Of a stretch of 7,887 bases of DNA, positions 1-6,698 are shown piece after piece. The stretch is from Chloroflexota bacterium. Its GTDB lineage: Bacteria; Chloroflexota; Anaerolineae; Anaerolineales; Villigracilaceae. Made by a program: the position numbers and the translations under genes. The number at the start of each line of letters is the position of its first letter. The stretch's first letter is position 1. The stretch covers positions 1-7,887 of the forward strand of contig JAKANW010000110.1 of NCBI GenBank assembly GCA_021823555.1, in the 5' to 3' direction. The notes below the pieces were generated by a model that saw nothing but the letters and a program-made list of their open reading frames with translations, was not told the origin of the DNA and did no database searches.

Positions 1-1456
1 GTTCTATCCCCTGCACGCCATCAGCACCCTGCTGTTCGATACACCTTCGTTCAAGAATGTGTTGTGCCTCGGCCTGATCCTGGATGGCGACGGCCAGAAG
101 ATGTCCAAGTCGAAGGGCAATATCATCGTACCCTGGGACGTGCTCAAAGTTCACGGCGCAGATGCCTTCCGCTGGTATCTCTACACTGCCACACCTCCGG
201 GACAGGAACGCCGCTTCTCTTCCGATTTGGTGGGAGAGGTGATCCGCAGCTTCACGCTCACGTTGTGGAATGTTTACTCGTTCTTCGTGACGTATGCGAA
301 CCTCGACAAGCCCACCGTGACTACCGTGCCTGCTACAACCAACGAATTGGATCGCTGGCTGCTCTCCGAATTGAATGTACTCGTCCGTGACGTGACGGAG
401 GCGTACGAAAAGTACGATGTTCCCAACGCCACGCGCCCGATTGAGGCCTTTGTGGAAAAACTCTCCACGTGGTACGTGCGCCGCTCACGCCGCCGCTTCT
501 GGAAGAACGAATCGGATTCGGACAAGCAGTCTGCCTATTCGACGCTGTACACCGCACTGGTGACCGTGGCCAAACTGCTGGCGCCCGCCATGCCTTTCCT
601 GGCCGAAGAGCTTTACCAGAACCTGGTCCGTTCCGTGGACGAGAGTGCGCCCGAGTCGGTGCACCTGTGCGACTGGCCGCAGCTCATGCCTGAATTCATT
701 GACGAGTCGCTCAACCGCGACATGGATGCTGTGATGCGCCTGGTTTCGCTGGGTCATGCCGCCCGCCAAAAGGCCAATCGCAAAGTCCGGCAGCCGCTGG
801 CCGAAGCTGCCTTTTCAGTGGGCAGCCCCGCCGAGCGCAAAGCGCTGGAGACCCACGCTGACATTGTGGCCGATGAGTTGAACGTCAAGCGCGTCCGGTT
901 GTTGGATGCCAGTAGCGAAGCCCTCACGCACACGGTCAAGCCGCTGCCCAAGCAACTGGGGCAGAAGTATGGCAACAAGTTCCCGGCCATCCAGAAAGCT
1001 GTGCTGGCGATGAACCCCGAAGAGGCGGCGAAGATCCTGCTTTCCGGCCAGTCTCTCAAGGTCACTGCCGAGGGCGTGGAGTACAATATCCTTCCGGAGG
1101 AAGTGGAAGTCAAGGCCAATGCGAAGGAAGGCTTTGCCGTGGCCGAGGAAGGCGCGTACGTGGCTGCCCTGGTCACCGACCTGACGCCGGAACTGGTGCA
1201 GGAAGGCCTGGCGCGCGAGTTCGTCCGCCGGGTGCAGGATCTGCGCAAGAGCGCCGAGCTGGATGTGGCCGATCGGGTGGATCTGTTCGTCGAGGCCTCC
1301 ACAGGCCTGAGATCCGCGCTGGAAGCGCACAAGGATTACATCACCGCTGAGACGCTCACGATCAATCTATCTTATGTGACGCCGCCCGCTGATGCTTTCA
1401 TGGTCGAGGATGAATTCGACGGTGAGAAGGTCAAAGTAGGACTGGTCAAAGCCTGA
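1..1456 (+). CDS. ileS: Isoleucyl-tRNA synthetase, C-terminal half (5' end outside window)
   Basis: This enzyme charges tRNA-Ile with isoleucine in the cytoplasm for translation. The frame is open from base 2 and runs 484 codons to a TGA. An internal GTG at 59 is not the start, because family-like residues (FYPLHAIS) precede it. The class I KMSKS signature is at bases 98-112 (residues 33-37 of the visible part) and ends the Rossmann catalytic core. The anticodon-binding helical domain follows, with IleS-typical stretches LDRWLLSELN and LSTWYVRRSRRRFW. The last 200 or so residues match the C-terminal region of type-2 (eukaryote-like) IleS, the part Pfam calls DUF5915. There is no C-terminal Cys4 zinc finger of the type-1 bacterial enzyme. 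Type-2 enzymes are about 1030-1080 residues, so roughly 550-600 residues lie upstream. The reading frame is intact. Identity is very secure; the type-2 subclass is inferred from the C-terminus. Confidence 0.96.
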   Translation, partial: FYPLHAISTLLFDTPSFKNVLCLGLILDGDGQKMSKSKGNIIVPWDVLKVHGADAFRWYLYTATPPGQERRFSSDLVGEVIRSFTLTLWNVYSFFVTYANLDKPTVTTVPATTNELDRWLLSELNVLVRDVTEAYEKYDVPNATRPIEAFVEKLSTWYVRRSRRRFWKNESDSDKQSAYSTLYTALVTVAKLLAPAMPFLAEELYQNLVRSVDESAPESVHLCDWPQLMPEFIDESLNRDMDAVMRLVSLGHAARQKANRKVRQPLAEAAFSVGSPAERKALETHADIVADELNVKRVRLLDASSEALTHTVKPLPKQLGQKYGNKFPAIQKAVLAMNPEEAAKILLSGQSLKVTAEGVEYNILPEEVEVKANAKEGFAVAEEGAYVAALVTDLTPELVQEGLAREFVRRVQDLRKSAELDVADRVDLFVEASTGLRSALEAHKDYITAETLTINLSYVTPPADAFMVEDEFDGEKVKVGLVKA

Positions 1457-1475
1457 TGAAATGACGTTTGCAAGA

Positions 1476-1502
1476 AAGAGGCAGGTCATTGACCTGCCTT
1501 TT
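1476..1502. terminator. Bidirectional intrinsic terminator between ileS and the secreted-protein gene
   Basis: A near-perfect hairpin has arms AGGCAGGTC (1479-1487) and GACCTGCCT (1491-1499) around loop ATT. The stem can extend by a G-T and two A-T pairs to 1476-1502. On the + strand it is followed by a T-rich stretch (TTTTCTGATTCTT). On the - strand the same stem is followed by CTTTCTTG. It sits 20 bases after the ileS stop and 19 bases after the stop of the convergent gene, so it probably ends both transcripts. Confidence 0.85.
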
Positions 1503-1520
1503 CTGATTCTTGGTCACATT

Positions 1521-2318
1521 CTATTTATTGTGGCCATGTCCATGTCCATTTCCATTACCGTGTCCGTTGCCATTTCCGTTCCCGTTGTTGTTCCCATTTC
1601 CATTCCGGGGTGATGAAGTCGTGGTCGTTGGGCTTTCAGTAGGGGCGGGAGTAGCTGCCCTGCCGGACATGATCTGTCCAAGATTGGCCTGCTTGTTGCC
1701 GGATAGCAAGGCTTTCCTGAACTGGCCCCAATTCTGGGGTGTCGAGCCATCGGGCAATTTGATGGCGCTGTAGTCGCCGCCCTGCTTGGCATCCAGGATG
1801 GCGGCAAAGGTTGCGCTGTCGCCGCCAAGTTCTTTGGTCATCCACAGCGCCTGGGCAATGACGCCAAAACCGACGCCATCGTCGTGATACTTCATGATGG
1901 TGTCGTAATTCACGCCCAGCAAACTGGAGAAGAAATCAGCCAGGGCCGAAGCAACCGGATGTTGAGTCGTCTCTGTGGGCGTGGTGTCTGGAATGATCGT
2001 GGCAGGGTCAATCGTGACCGTGCTGCCTATCGCTGTCCCCGTGACGACAGCCTCGCCGGTTGAGGTGGTGGTCACAAGTCCAAGACTTGTGGCGGTCTCC
2101 ACGCTCAAGCGGACGGTCTGTGTGATACCCATCCCATCGAGGATGGTAACGACCACGGTTGTGTTCCCGGCAGAGTCGGTTTCAGGCGCGACGCTTTGAA
2201 CGGTGCCTGTGATCGGAGTGGTTGCTTGCGGCGCGGGGGCAGCCAGCGCAATGCCTGCCTGCGAGGCCAGCATGGCAAAGACCAATAACAGGCCGGCAAA
2301 GATTTTCAGTTTGGGCAT
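1521..2318 (-). CDS. Secreted protein with Asn/Gly/His-rich repeat tail, function unknown
   Basis: This is a 265-residue exported protein. Residues 1-26 form a Sec signal peptide: MPKLK basic end, hydrophobic core, likely cleavage ALA|A after residue 26. Residues 35-110 form a beta-rich module (GTVQSV, VVVTILD, TQTVRLS, IGSTVTIDP), reminiscent of small OB-like or DUF5666-like secreted domains. A Thr/Pro linker leads to a helical module at 119-220 with motifs KYHDDGVGFGVIAQAL, LDAKQGGDYSAI and NWGQFRKALLSG. A second Thr/Pro/Ser linker (221-238) leads to a tail of alternating Gly with Asn or His (239-265), which might bind metal weakly or act as a flexible spacer. The start at 2318 was chosen because AAAGGAGAA lies 8 bases upstream and the signal peptide begins there; the frame stays open a further 107 codons, but these look non-coding. 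Similar proteins are recalled from Anaerolineae, without a known role. Secretion is well supported; no function can be assigned. Confidence 0.85.
   Translation of the reverse strand: MPKLKIFAGLLLVFAMLASQAGIALAAPAPQATTPITGTVQSVAPETDSAGNTTVVVTILDGMGITQTVRLSVETATSLGLVTTTSTGEAVVTGTAIGSTVTIDPATIIPDTTPTETTQHPVASALADFFSSLLGVNYDTIMKYHDDGVGFGVIAQALWMTKELGGDSATFAAILDAKQGGDYSAIKLPDGSTPQNWGQFRKALLSGNKQANLGQIMSGRAATPAPTESPTTTTSSPRNGNGNNNGNGNGNGHGNGNGHGHGHNK
1524..1604 (-). repeat. Hexanucleotide-type tandem repeat encoding (Asn/His-Gly)n tail
   Basis: On the + strand this stretch is a run of related 6-mers (CCATGT, CCATTT, CCGTGT, CCGTTG, CCATTT, CCGTTC and so on), which on the coding strand gives Gly alternating with Asn or His. 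It covers residues 239-265. The units are imperfect, with third-base changes and one Asn-Asn-Asn interruption, so the repeat has diverged rather than just expanded. Repeats of this kind can change length by slippage in multiples of 6 without shifting the frame. Confidence 0.8.
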
Positions 2319-2480
2319 TTGGTATTCTCCTTTCTTGGAGTAAAGATGTCCATATCTTAAATTGTTTTTGGCGGCTTTTCCTTTCATATTTGTAAAAGGT
2401 ACTATTGTAGGGGGAAGCATAACTTTATTGCGGCTTCTTCGACGCAAAAGAACATCTTCTATCGTATAATCTTCTACTTC
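2319..2480. promoter_or_regulatory. Divergent promoter region between the secreted protein and the glycosyltransferase
   Basis: This 162-base AT-rich spacer must carry promoters for both flanking genes. Toward the - strand gene, a clear Shine-Dalgarno (AGGAG, 2327-2331) sits 8 bases before the ATG. A possible -10 (TACAAT on the - strand, 2404-2409) lacks a good -35 partner, so that promoter is uncertain. Toward the + strand gene there is a TATAAT box, listed separately. No riboswitch or RNA gene was recognised. Confidence 0.55.
2465..2470 (+). promoter_or_regulatory. Consensus -10 box of the glycosyltransferase gene
   Basis: A perfect TATAAT ends 10 bases before the ATG at 2481. Transcription 6-10 bases after the box would begin at 2476-2481, giving a leaderless or nearly leaderless mRNA. 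No good -35 hexamer is found at 16-18 bases upstream; TTCGAC at 2438-2443 is too far (21-base spacer). An 8-base direct repeat ATCTTCTA (2454-2461 and 2469-2476) brackets and overlaps the box. Confidence 0.5.
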
Positions 2481-4049
2481 ATGATCAATTTCTCGATCAA
2501 AAACCTTTTCCTGCAACTGGGGCTGTCCCTTTTGCTGGCGCTGGCCGTTTTGCTGGTGCTGGGACAAGCCAACCCACTGACCACAAAACTGGGACGCGAC
2601 TCGGGCATTTATGCGTACGTGGGAAGGCAGGTTCTGCACGGCATCCCGCCCTACGTGACGGCTTGGGAAAGCAAGCCGCCCGGCATCTTTTTTATCAATG
2701 CCCTGGCACTTCTGCTTGGACGCGGGACGCGCTGGGGGATTTGGGCAGTTGAATTTGTATTCTTGCTCGCATCGGCCTGGCTTGGCTTTTTTACGTTATC
2801 CAAAAAATTCGGGCAGGGACCGGCTTTGCTGGCTTCTCTGATATGGCTGGCCGGTTTGAACATCATTTTGGATGGGGGCAACCTGACGGAAGAATATTCG
2901 CTGATCTTTGGGATGTTGGCGGTCTTTCTTCTGAGCCGCATGTTCGAGGCGCAGAAACATCAGTTTTGGTTGGATATCCTTCTGGGGCTTTTTTCGGGAT
3001 TGAATTTTTTGTTGCGCCCGAACAATATCGGTGCACAATTTTCCCTGGTGTTAACTCTCATCATTATCCAAATTCTCCAAAGCCGAACGCTCACCCTGGT
3101 CAAGCGACTTTTGATCATCTTCTGCGCGGGCGCTCTGCCTGTGCTGGCAACCGGCCTTTATTTTTGGGGGCACGGAGCCTTGCAGCCCTTTCTGGATGCA
3201 AGCTTTTTATATAATTTTTCATATACGGGCAGCCACTTTAATCCCATCTCATCCCTGTTTGCGGGAGTGGAAAGTTTGGGCTTTTCCATCGGCATTGCCG
3301 GCATCGGATATTTCCTTGCGTTGGGCGAACTCGGTTCCCAGGTCAAGAACCGCTCGCTCGATCCATTTGTCTTATGGATCGTATTGGATGGGGTTGTGGA
3401 AGTATTTTTCAGCGGTCTATCGGGCCGGAATTACGAACATTATTTCATCAACTGGCTGCCGCTTGTTGCCGTATCCAGTGCTTACCTGCTCTTCACGATC
3501 ATGCCCGGTTTCATGCGCTGGTCGGAAAAACGTTTTGGTTTGATCGTGTCGCTGCTTCTGGTCATTGTGCTGGATCTTTATTTCGATGGCTTCCGCACTT
3601 ATTGGTTGACATTCGAACAACTGGCGAGCGGGACTCCGCAGGTCGAACAGCCTGACCGGGTGGCGAGATATATCAATGAGAATACCCAGCCAGGAGAGAC
3701 GGTGCTGGTGTGGGGCGGGCAGGCTGGGGTCAATTTTCTGGCAGAGCGGGACGCGCCCACGCCTGACACGTTCTACCCGTTGTATGTTCCGTCCAAGGTG
3801 ACCGATCGGATCTCCCTTGAGTTTTACCAGGCTATGCTGGTGCATCCTCCTGAGTTGATTGTGGATGGTTCCTATTACAGTTCCGGCACCATCATCCCTT
3901 TATCCGCAATAAACCCATCCAATTGGATGTTCTCCCGGAATGGTTACAGCCTGCCCTATCTGGAAGAGTTCTATGCCTTCTTTCGAAGCAACTATTCCTA
4001 CAAGACCAGCATCACCGGCATTCCGATCTATCGCCTGAATGGAAAATAG
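2481..4049 (+). CDS. GT39/ArnT-like integral membrane glycosyltransferase
   Basis: This 522-residue polytopic membrane protein belongs to the PMT/ArnT superfamily (GT-C fold). Such enzymes move a sugar from a polyprenyl-phosphate donor to a lipid or protein at the outer face of the cytoplasmic membrane. After the first membrane helix (about residues 10-29) comes the conserved loop RDSGIYAYVGRQ (39-50), whose Asp40 matches the proposed catalytic acidic residue. WESKPPG (62-68) then matches the KPP motif of ArnT-like proteins. Many hydrophobic segments fill residues 70-370, with GRNYEHYFINWLP (315-327) resembling the conserved R-x-Y-x-H-Y motif before a late helix. Residues 385-520 form a soluble C-terminal domain (VARYINENTQPGETVLVWG), usual in this group. 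The start lacks a Shine-Dalgarno but is the only sensible ATG before helix 1. The acceptor and sugar cannot be read from sequence. It is probably co-transcribed with the GNAT gene 3 bases downstream. Superfamily assignment is firm; substrate is unknown. Confidence 0.85.
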   Translation: MINFSIKNLFLQLGLSLLLALAVLLVLGQANPLTTKLGRDSGIYAYVGRQVLHGIPPYVTAWESKPPGIFFINALALLLGRGTRWGIWAVEFVFLLASAWLGFFTLSKKFGQGPALLASLIWLAGLNIILDGGNLTEEYSLIFGMLAVFLLSRMFEAQKHQFWLDILLGLFSGLNFLLRPNNIGAQFSLVLTLIIIQILQSRTLTLVKRLLIIFCAGALPVLATGLYFWGHGALQPFLDASFLYNFSYTGSHFNPISSLFAGVESLGFSIGIAGIGYFLALGELGSQVKNRSLDPFVLWIVLDGVVEVFFSGLSGRNYEHYFINWLPLVAVSSAYLLFTIMPGFMRWSEKRFGLIVSLLLVIVLDLYFDGFRTYWLTFEQLASGTPQVEQPDRVARYINENTQPGETVLVWGGQAGVNFLAERDAPTPDTFYPLYVPSKVTDRISLEFYQAMLVHPPELIVDGSYYSSGTIIPLSAINPSNWMFSRNGYSLPYLEEFYAFFRSNYSYKTSITGIPIYRLNGK

Positions 4050-4052
4050 CAA

Positions 4053-4484
4053 ATGCAGATCATCGCAGTGACTCAAGTGACTCCCGAATTGGTGGATGCC
4101 TTCCAGCGCCTGGTCCCACAACTGACGACGAACAACCCGCCTCCTTCGCGCGACCTGCTGGCTGCTCTCGTTAAATCAGAGTCTTCCAGGCTGTTGGTCG
4201 CTCGCGCGGATGATGGTTCCATCCTCGGCTCAGCCACGGTGACAGTGTATCGCGTGCTCACCGGCATCCGTGCCATCATCGAGGATGTGATCGTGGATGA
4301 AGCTGCCCGCGGCCAAGGAGTTGGGGAAGCCCTGGTGTTGCGCTGCCTGGAGATTGCCCGCGAAAGAGGCGCTCCCGCCGTGACTTTGACCTCCAATCCG
4401 AAGCGCGAGGCGGCCAACCGTCTCTATCAGCGCATGGGATTTGTCCGGCGGGAGACCAATGCGTACGTGTATAAATTCAGGTGA
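4053..4484 (+). CDS. GNAT-family N-acetyltransferase
   Basis: This 143-residue cytoplasmic enzyme should transfer an acetyl group from acetyl-CoA to an amine. It is one complete GNAT domain. A core strand, IIEDVIVDEAA (75-85), leads into the acetyl-CoA pyrophosphate loop RGQGVG (86-91; family pattern R/Q-x-x-G-x-G/A) and helix EALVLRCLEIARERG. The motif B region follows (TSNPKREAANRLYQRMGF, 113-130), with the catalytic-type Tyr in RLYQRMGF. It ends in a strand, YVYKF. The ATG is 3 bases after the glycosyltransferase stop, with only a weak GGA about 9 bases upstream, so translation may be coupled. The substrate is unknown: small GNATs of this shape modify amino acids, aminoglycoside-like amines or protein N-termini. 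Family is secure, function is not. Confidence 0.88.
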   Translation: MQIIAVTQVTPELVDAFQRLVPQLTTNNPPPSRDLLAALVKSESSRLLVARADDGSILGSATVTVYRVLTGIRAIIEDVIVDEAARGQGVGEALVLRCLEIARERGAPAVTLTSNPKREAANRLYQRMGFVRRETNAYVYKFR

Positions 4485-4485
4485 C

Positions 4486-5388
4486 CTATTCCCGTCGCGG
4501 GATGAGCAGCACCGGGATGCGCGTCTTCCTGACCACATTGGGAGCCACCGAACGCGCCCAGAAGGCGCCCATGCCAGCCCGGCGATGTGTGCTGAGCAGC
4601 ATGACGTCAGCGTGGACGCGGCTGGCGGTTTCAACGATGACCGTGGCCGGATCGCCGCGGGCGACCTCGGCGCGAGCCTTGTAGCCGTTCTTGATCAACT
4701 CATCCAGGTGGACTTGTAAGTGCTCCTTCCCGGCTTCTTCCTGTAGATCGAGGAAGGCAGTGGCCGTGGAAGGCAACATGCTGCTGGCAGCGGCTTTTTC
4801 TCCGCTCAACGTGCTATAGGTAGGAATCACGTTCAGCAGGTAGATTTCAGCGTCATAGGCTTTGGCGAGCTGTTCGGCGTACGGCAGGCTGTCATCGTGG
4901 ACGGATTCGCTGTCGAGCGGGACCAGGATTCGGCGTAGATTGAACGGACGAGATTCCGCCGATCGAGACTGGACCAGCAAAAGGGGAGTCTGACCGCCGG
5001 CGATCACCTGCTGGGCAATGTTCCCGAAGATCAAGTCGCGAAAGCCGCTCTGTCCATGTGCGCACATCACGATCAGATCCGGGTTGAATTCCTCGCTGGC
5101 ATGTCGGATGATGCTGGCAGGCACATCCTTGACTTCGGCGGTGTGAACGTGGGTTTCCACTTTCATTCCCAGCGGGAAGGCTTTTTGCGCCAGGGATTTT
5201 AAATACGCTTCGGCCTCATCCGGCTTTCTGAGATGGCGATCTTTATGGACTTCCTGCGGCGCGCCTTTTTCGATGATGTGCAGCAACGTGACTGGCGCGT
5301 TGAGCTTGCTTGCCAGCGAGATCGCCGGAGGCAGGGCCGTCTCGGCCAAGTTCGAGCCATCGAGGGGGACAAGGATATTTTTGAACAT
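4486..5388 (-). CDS. Tandem-domain universal stress protein (UspA family)
   Basis: This 300-residue cytoplasmic protein has two UspA domains, residues 1-141 (starts FKNILVPLDGSNLAE) and 152-300 (starts RRILVPLDSES). Usp proteins bind ATP or other adenine nucleotides, or act as dimerisation and signalling modules under stress. The usual nucleotide motif G-2x-G-9x-G(S/T) is degenerate in both halves. Domain 1 reads C109-A-H-G112, nine residues, then G122-N. Domain 2 reads S266-T-H-R269, nine residues, then R279-S, with all three glycines lost. The Walker-like Asp of VPLD is kept in both (D10, D159). It is the last gene of the mntR-mntH-usp operon, starting 2 bases after the mntH stop, with AGGGAG (5395-5400) inside the mntH end as ribosome site. 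Its stop is one base from the GNAT stop. Family secure; the link to Mn or oxidative stress is inference from the operon. Confidence 0.93.
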   Translation of the reverse strand: MFKNILVPLDGSNLAETALPPAISLASKLNAPVTLLHIIEKGAPQEVHKDRHLRKPDEAEAYLKSLAQKAFPLGMKVETHVHTAEVKDVPASIIRHASEEFNPDLIVMCAHGQSGFRDLIFGNIAQQVIAGGQTPLLLVQSRSAESRPFNLRRILVPLDSESVHDDSLPYAEQLAKAYDAEIYLLNVIPTYSTLSGEKAAASSMLPSTATAFLDLQEEAGKEHLQVHLDELIKNGYKARAEVARGDPATVIVETASRVHADVMLLSTHRRAGMGAFWARSVAPNVVRKTRIPVLLIPRRE

Positions 5389-5390
5389 GA

Positions 5391-6686
5391 CTAGCTCCCT
5401 GTGAAGACCTGCACCAGCAAATAGATATTGAGGACAACGATCAGCGCCGCAACCAGGCTGGCGAGGACAGTTGTTATGCGCCGGTTGACGAGTTCTCCCA
5501 TAATATCACGTCGCGCAGTGAACATGACCAGCGGAATGATCGCAAATGGCAGGCCGAAGCTGAGCACAACCTGGCTAAGGACGAGGGTGCGGGTGGGGTC
5601 GAGTCCCAGCGCGATCACGAGGATTGGCGGAGCCATGGTGACGGCGCGCCGCAACCATACGGGGACCTTTTTATGGATGAAGCCCTGCATGATGACCTGG
5701 CCGGCCATCGTGCCGACGGTGGAAGATGAGATGCCTGAAGCCAGCAGGGAGACCGCAAACACTGCGCTGGCTGCCGAGCCTAGCAAAGGTGTGAGAGTGC
5801 GGTAAGCTTCCTCGATGGTGCCGATATGGGTAAGGCCTTTGGAGAAGAAGGTGGAGGAGGCCATGATCAACATAGCGCCGTTCACCAGCCCAGCCAGTCC
5901 CATGGCGATGGTCACGTCAATTAATTCAAAACGAAACAGCTTCTTGAGTTCGCTTTGGTTCCTGGTGGGGATTCGATTCTGAGTGAGCGATGAGTGCAGG
6001 AAGATGACGTGCGGCATGACCGTTGCGCCGAGGATGCCGGTGGCGAGCAGCACGCTTTCGGCCCCGGCAAACTGAGGCACGACTGAGTGAAACACCACTT
6101 GCGTCAGGTCGGGGCGATCCAAAATTGTCTCGATCACGTAGCTGCCTGCAATTACGCCGACCAGCGCGGTAATCACAGCCTCCAACGGACGGAAGCCTCG
6201 GCGTTCCAGGCCAAGGATAATAAAGGTTGTTACTGCGGTGAGCAATGCTGCGGTCAGCAATGGGATGTGGAAGAGCAGGTTGAAGCCGAGCGCGGCGCCG
6301 AGGAACTCGGCCAGGTCAGTGGCCATTGCCACCAATTCCATGAGCACCCACATGGCAACGACCACAGGCCGTGGAAATTTGTTGCGGCAATGCTCGGCCA
6401 GGTTTTCGCCTGTGGCGATTCCCAGCTTGGCTGAAAGCGATTGTATGAGCATGGCCATCAAATTGCTGGCTACAATGACCCATAACAGCATATAGCCAAA
6501 CTCGGCGCCGCCTTGAATATTCGTGGCAAAGTTGCCAGGGTCAATGTAGGCCACGCTGGCGATGAAAGCCGGGCCCATGAAAGGCATGAGGCGGGCCAGC
6601 CAGCCTTTCTTGCTGTTGCCGGAAAGCACCTCGTGCGCGGTTTGGACGGTGCCCACATCTCCCTGGCGGATCGTTGATTTTTCCAT
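5391..6686 (-). CDS. mntH: Nramp-family Mn2+/H+ symporter MntH
   Basis: This 431-residue membrane protein imports Mn2+ (and to some extent other divalent metals) with protons. A roughly 35-residue cytoplasmic N-terminus leads to membrane helix 1 with YIDPGNFATNIQGG. D49-P-G-N52 is the Nramp metal-binding motif. Helix 6 carries ATVMPHVIFLHSSLTQ (221-236), with the metal-ligand Met224 and His226 of the MPH motif. A conserved region, SSTVGTMAGQVIMQGF (321-336), matches helix 8. Length and roughly 11 hydrophobic segments fit bacterial MntH. The ATG at 6686 has GGAG 7 bases upstream (6694-6697) in the 12-base gap after mntR. Placement directly after a Mn-type DtxR repressor and before a Usp gene supports manganese as substrate. 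Other Nramp transporters move Fe2+ or Cd2+, but the helix-6 Met and the neighbour favour Mn. Highly confident. Confidence 0.95.
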   Translation of the reverse strand: MEKSTIRQGDVGTVQTAHEVLSGNSKKGWLARLMPFMGPAFIASVAYIDPGNFATNIQGGAEFGYMLLWVIVASNLMAMLIQSLSAKLGIATGENLAEHCRNKFPRPVVVAMWVLMELVAMATDLAEFLGAALGFNLLFHIPLLTAALLTAVTTFIILGLERRGFRPLEAVITALVGVIAGSYVIETILDRPDLTQVVFHSVVPQFAGAESVLLATGILGATVMPHVIFLHSSLTQNRIPTRNQSELKKLFRFELIDVTIAMGLAGLVNGAMLIMASSTFFSKGLTHIGTIEEAYRTLTPLLGSAASAVFAVSLLASGISSSTVGTMAGQVIMQGFIHKKVPVWLRRAVTMAPPILVIALGLDPTRTLVLSQVVLSFGLPFAIIPLVMFTARRDIMGELVNRRITTVLASLVAALIVVLNIYLLVQVFTGS

Positions 6687-6698
6687 AAATGATCTCCG

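Noticed and set aside
754..1332. 192-codon open frame on the - strand inside ileS
   Set aside because: It lies antisense to a well-conserved coding region, is Ser/Ala/Arg-rich as expected from a shadow frame, and has no recognisable domain.
1524..1604. CRISPR-like repeat array
   Set aside because: The units are 6 bases with no spacers and they translate in frame as Gly-Asn/His pairs.
2380..2399. CCTTT...AAAGG inverted repeat in the divergent spacer as an operator
   Set aside because: Five-base AT-rich arms with a 10-base gap are expected by chance in such sequence.
2319..2639. 107-codon N-terminal extension of the secreted protein frame
   Set aside because: It overlaps the start of the glycosyltransferase and the divergent promoters, its composition is not protein-like, and a strong Shine-Dalgarno plus signal peptide fix the start at 2318.
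4491..4501. CCCG-TCG-CGGG hairpin as terminator for the mntR-mntH-usp operon
   Set aside because: The stem is only four pairs and is not followed by a T-run on either strand; it lies in the usp coding end.
5428..5805. 125-codon open frame on the + strand inside mntH
   Set aside because: It is antisense to conserved Nramp sequence, with low-complexity Arg/Thr/Ser composition and no family resemblance.
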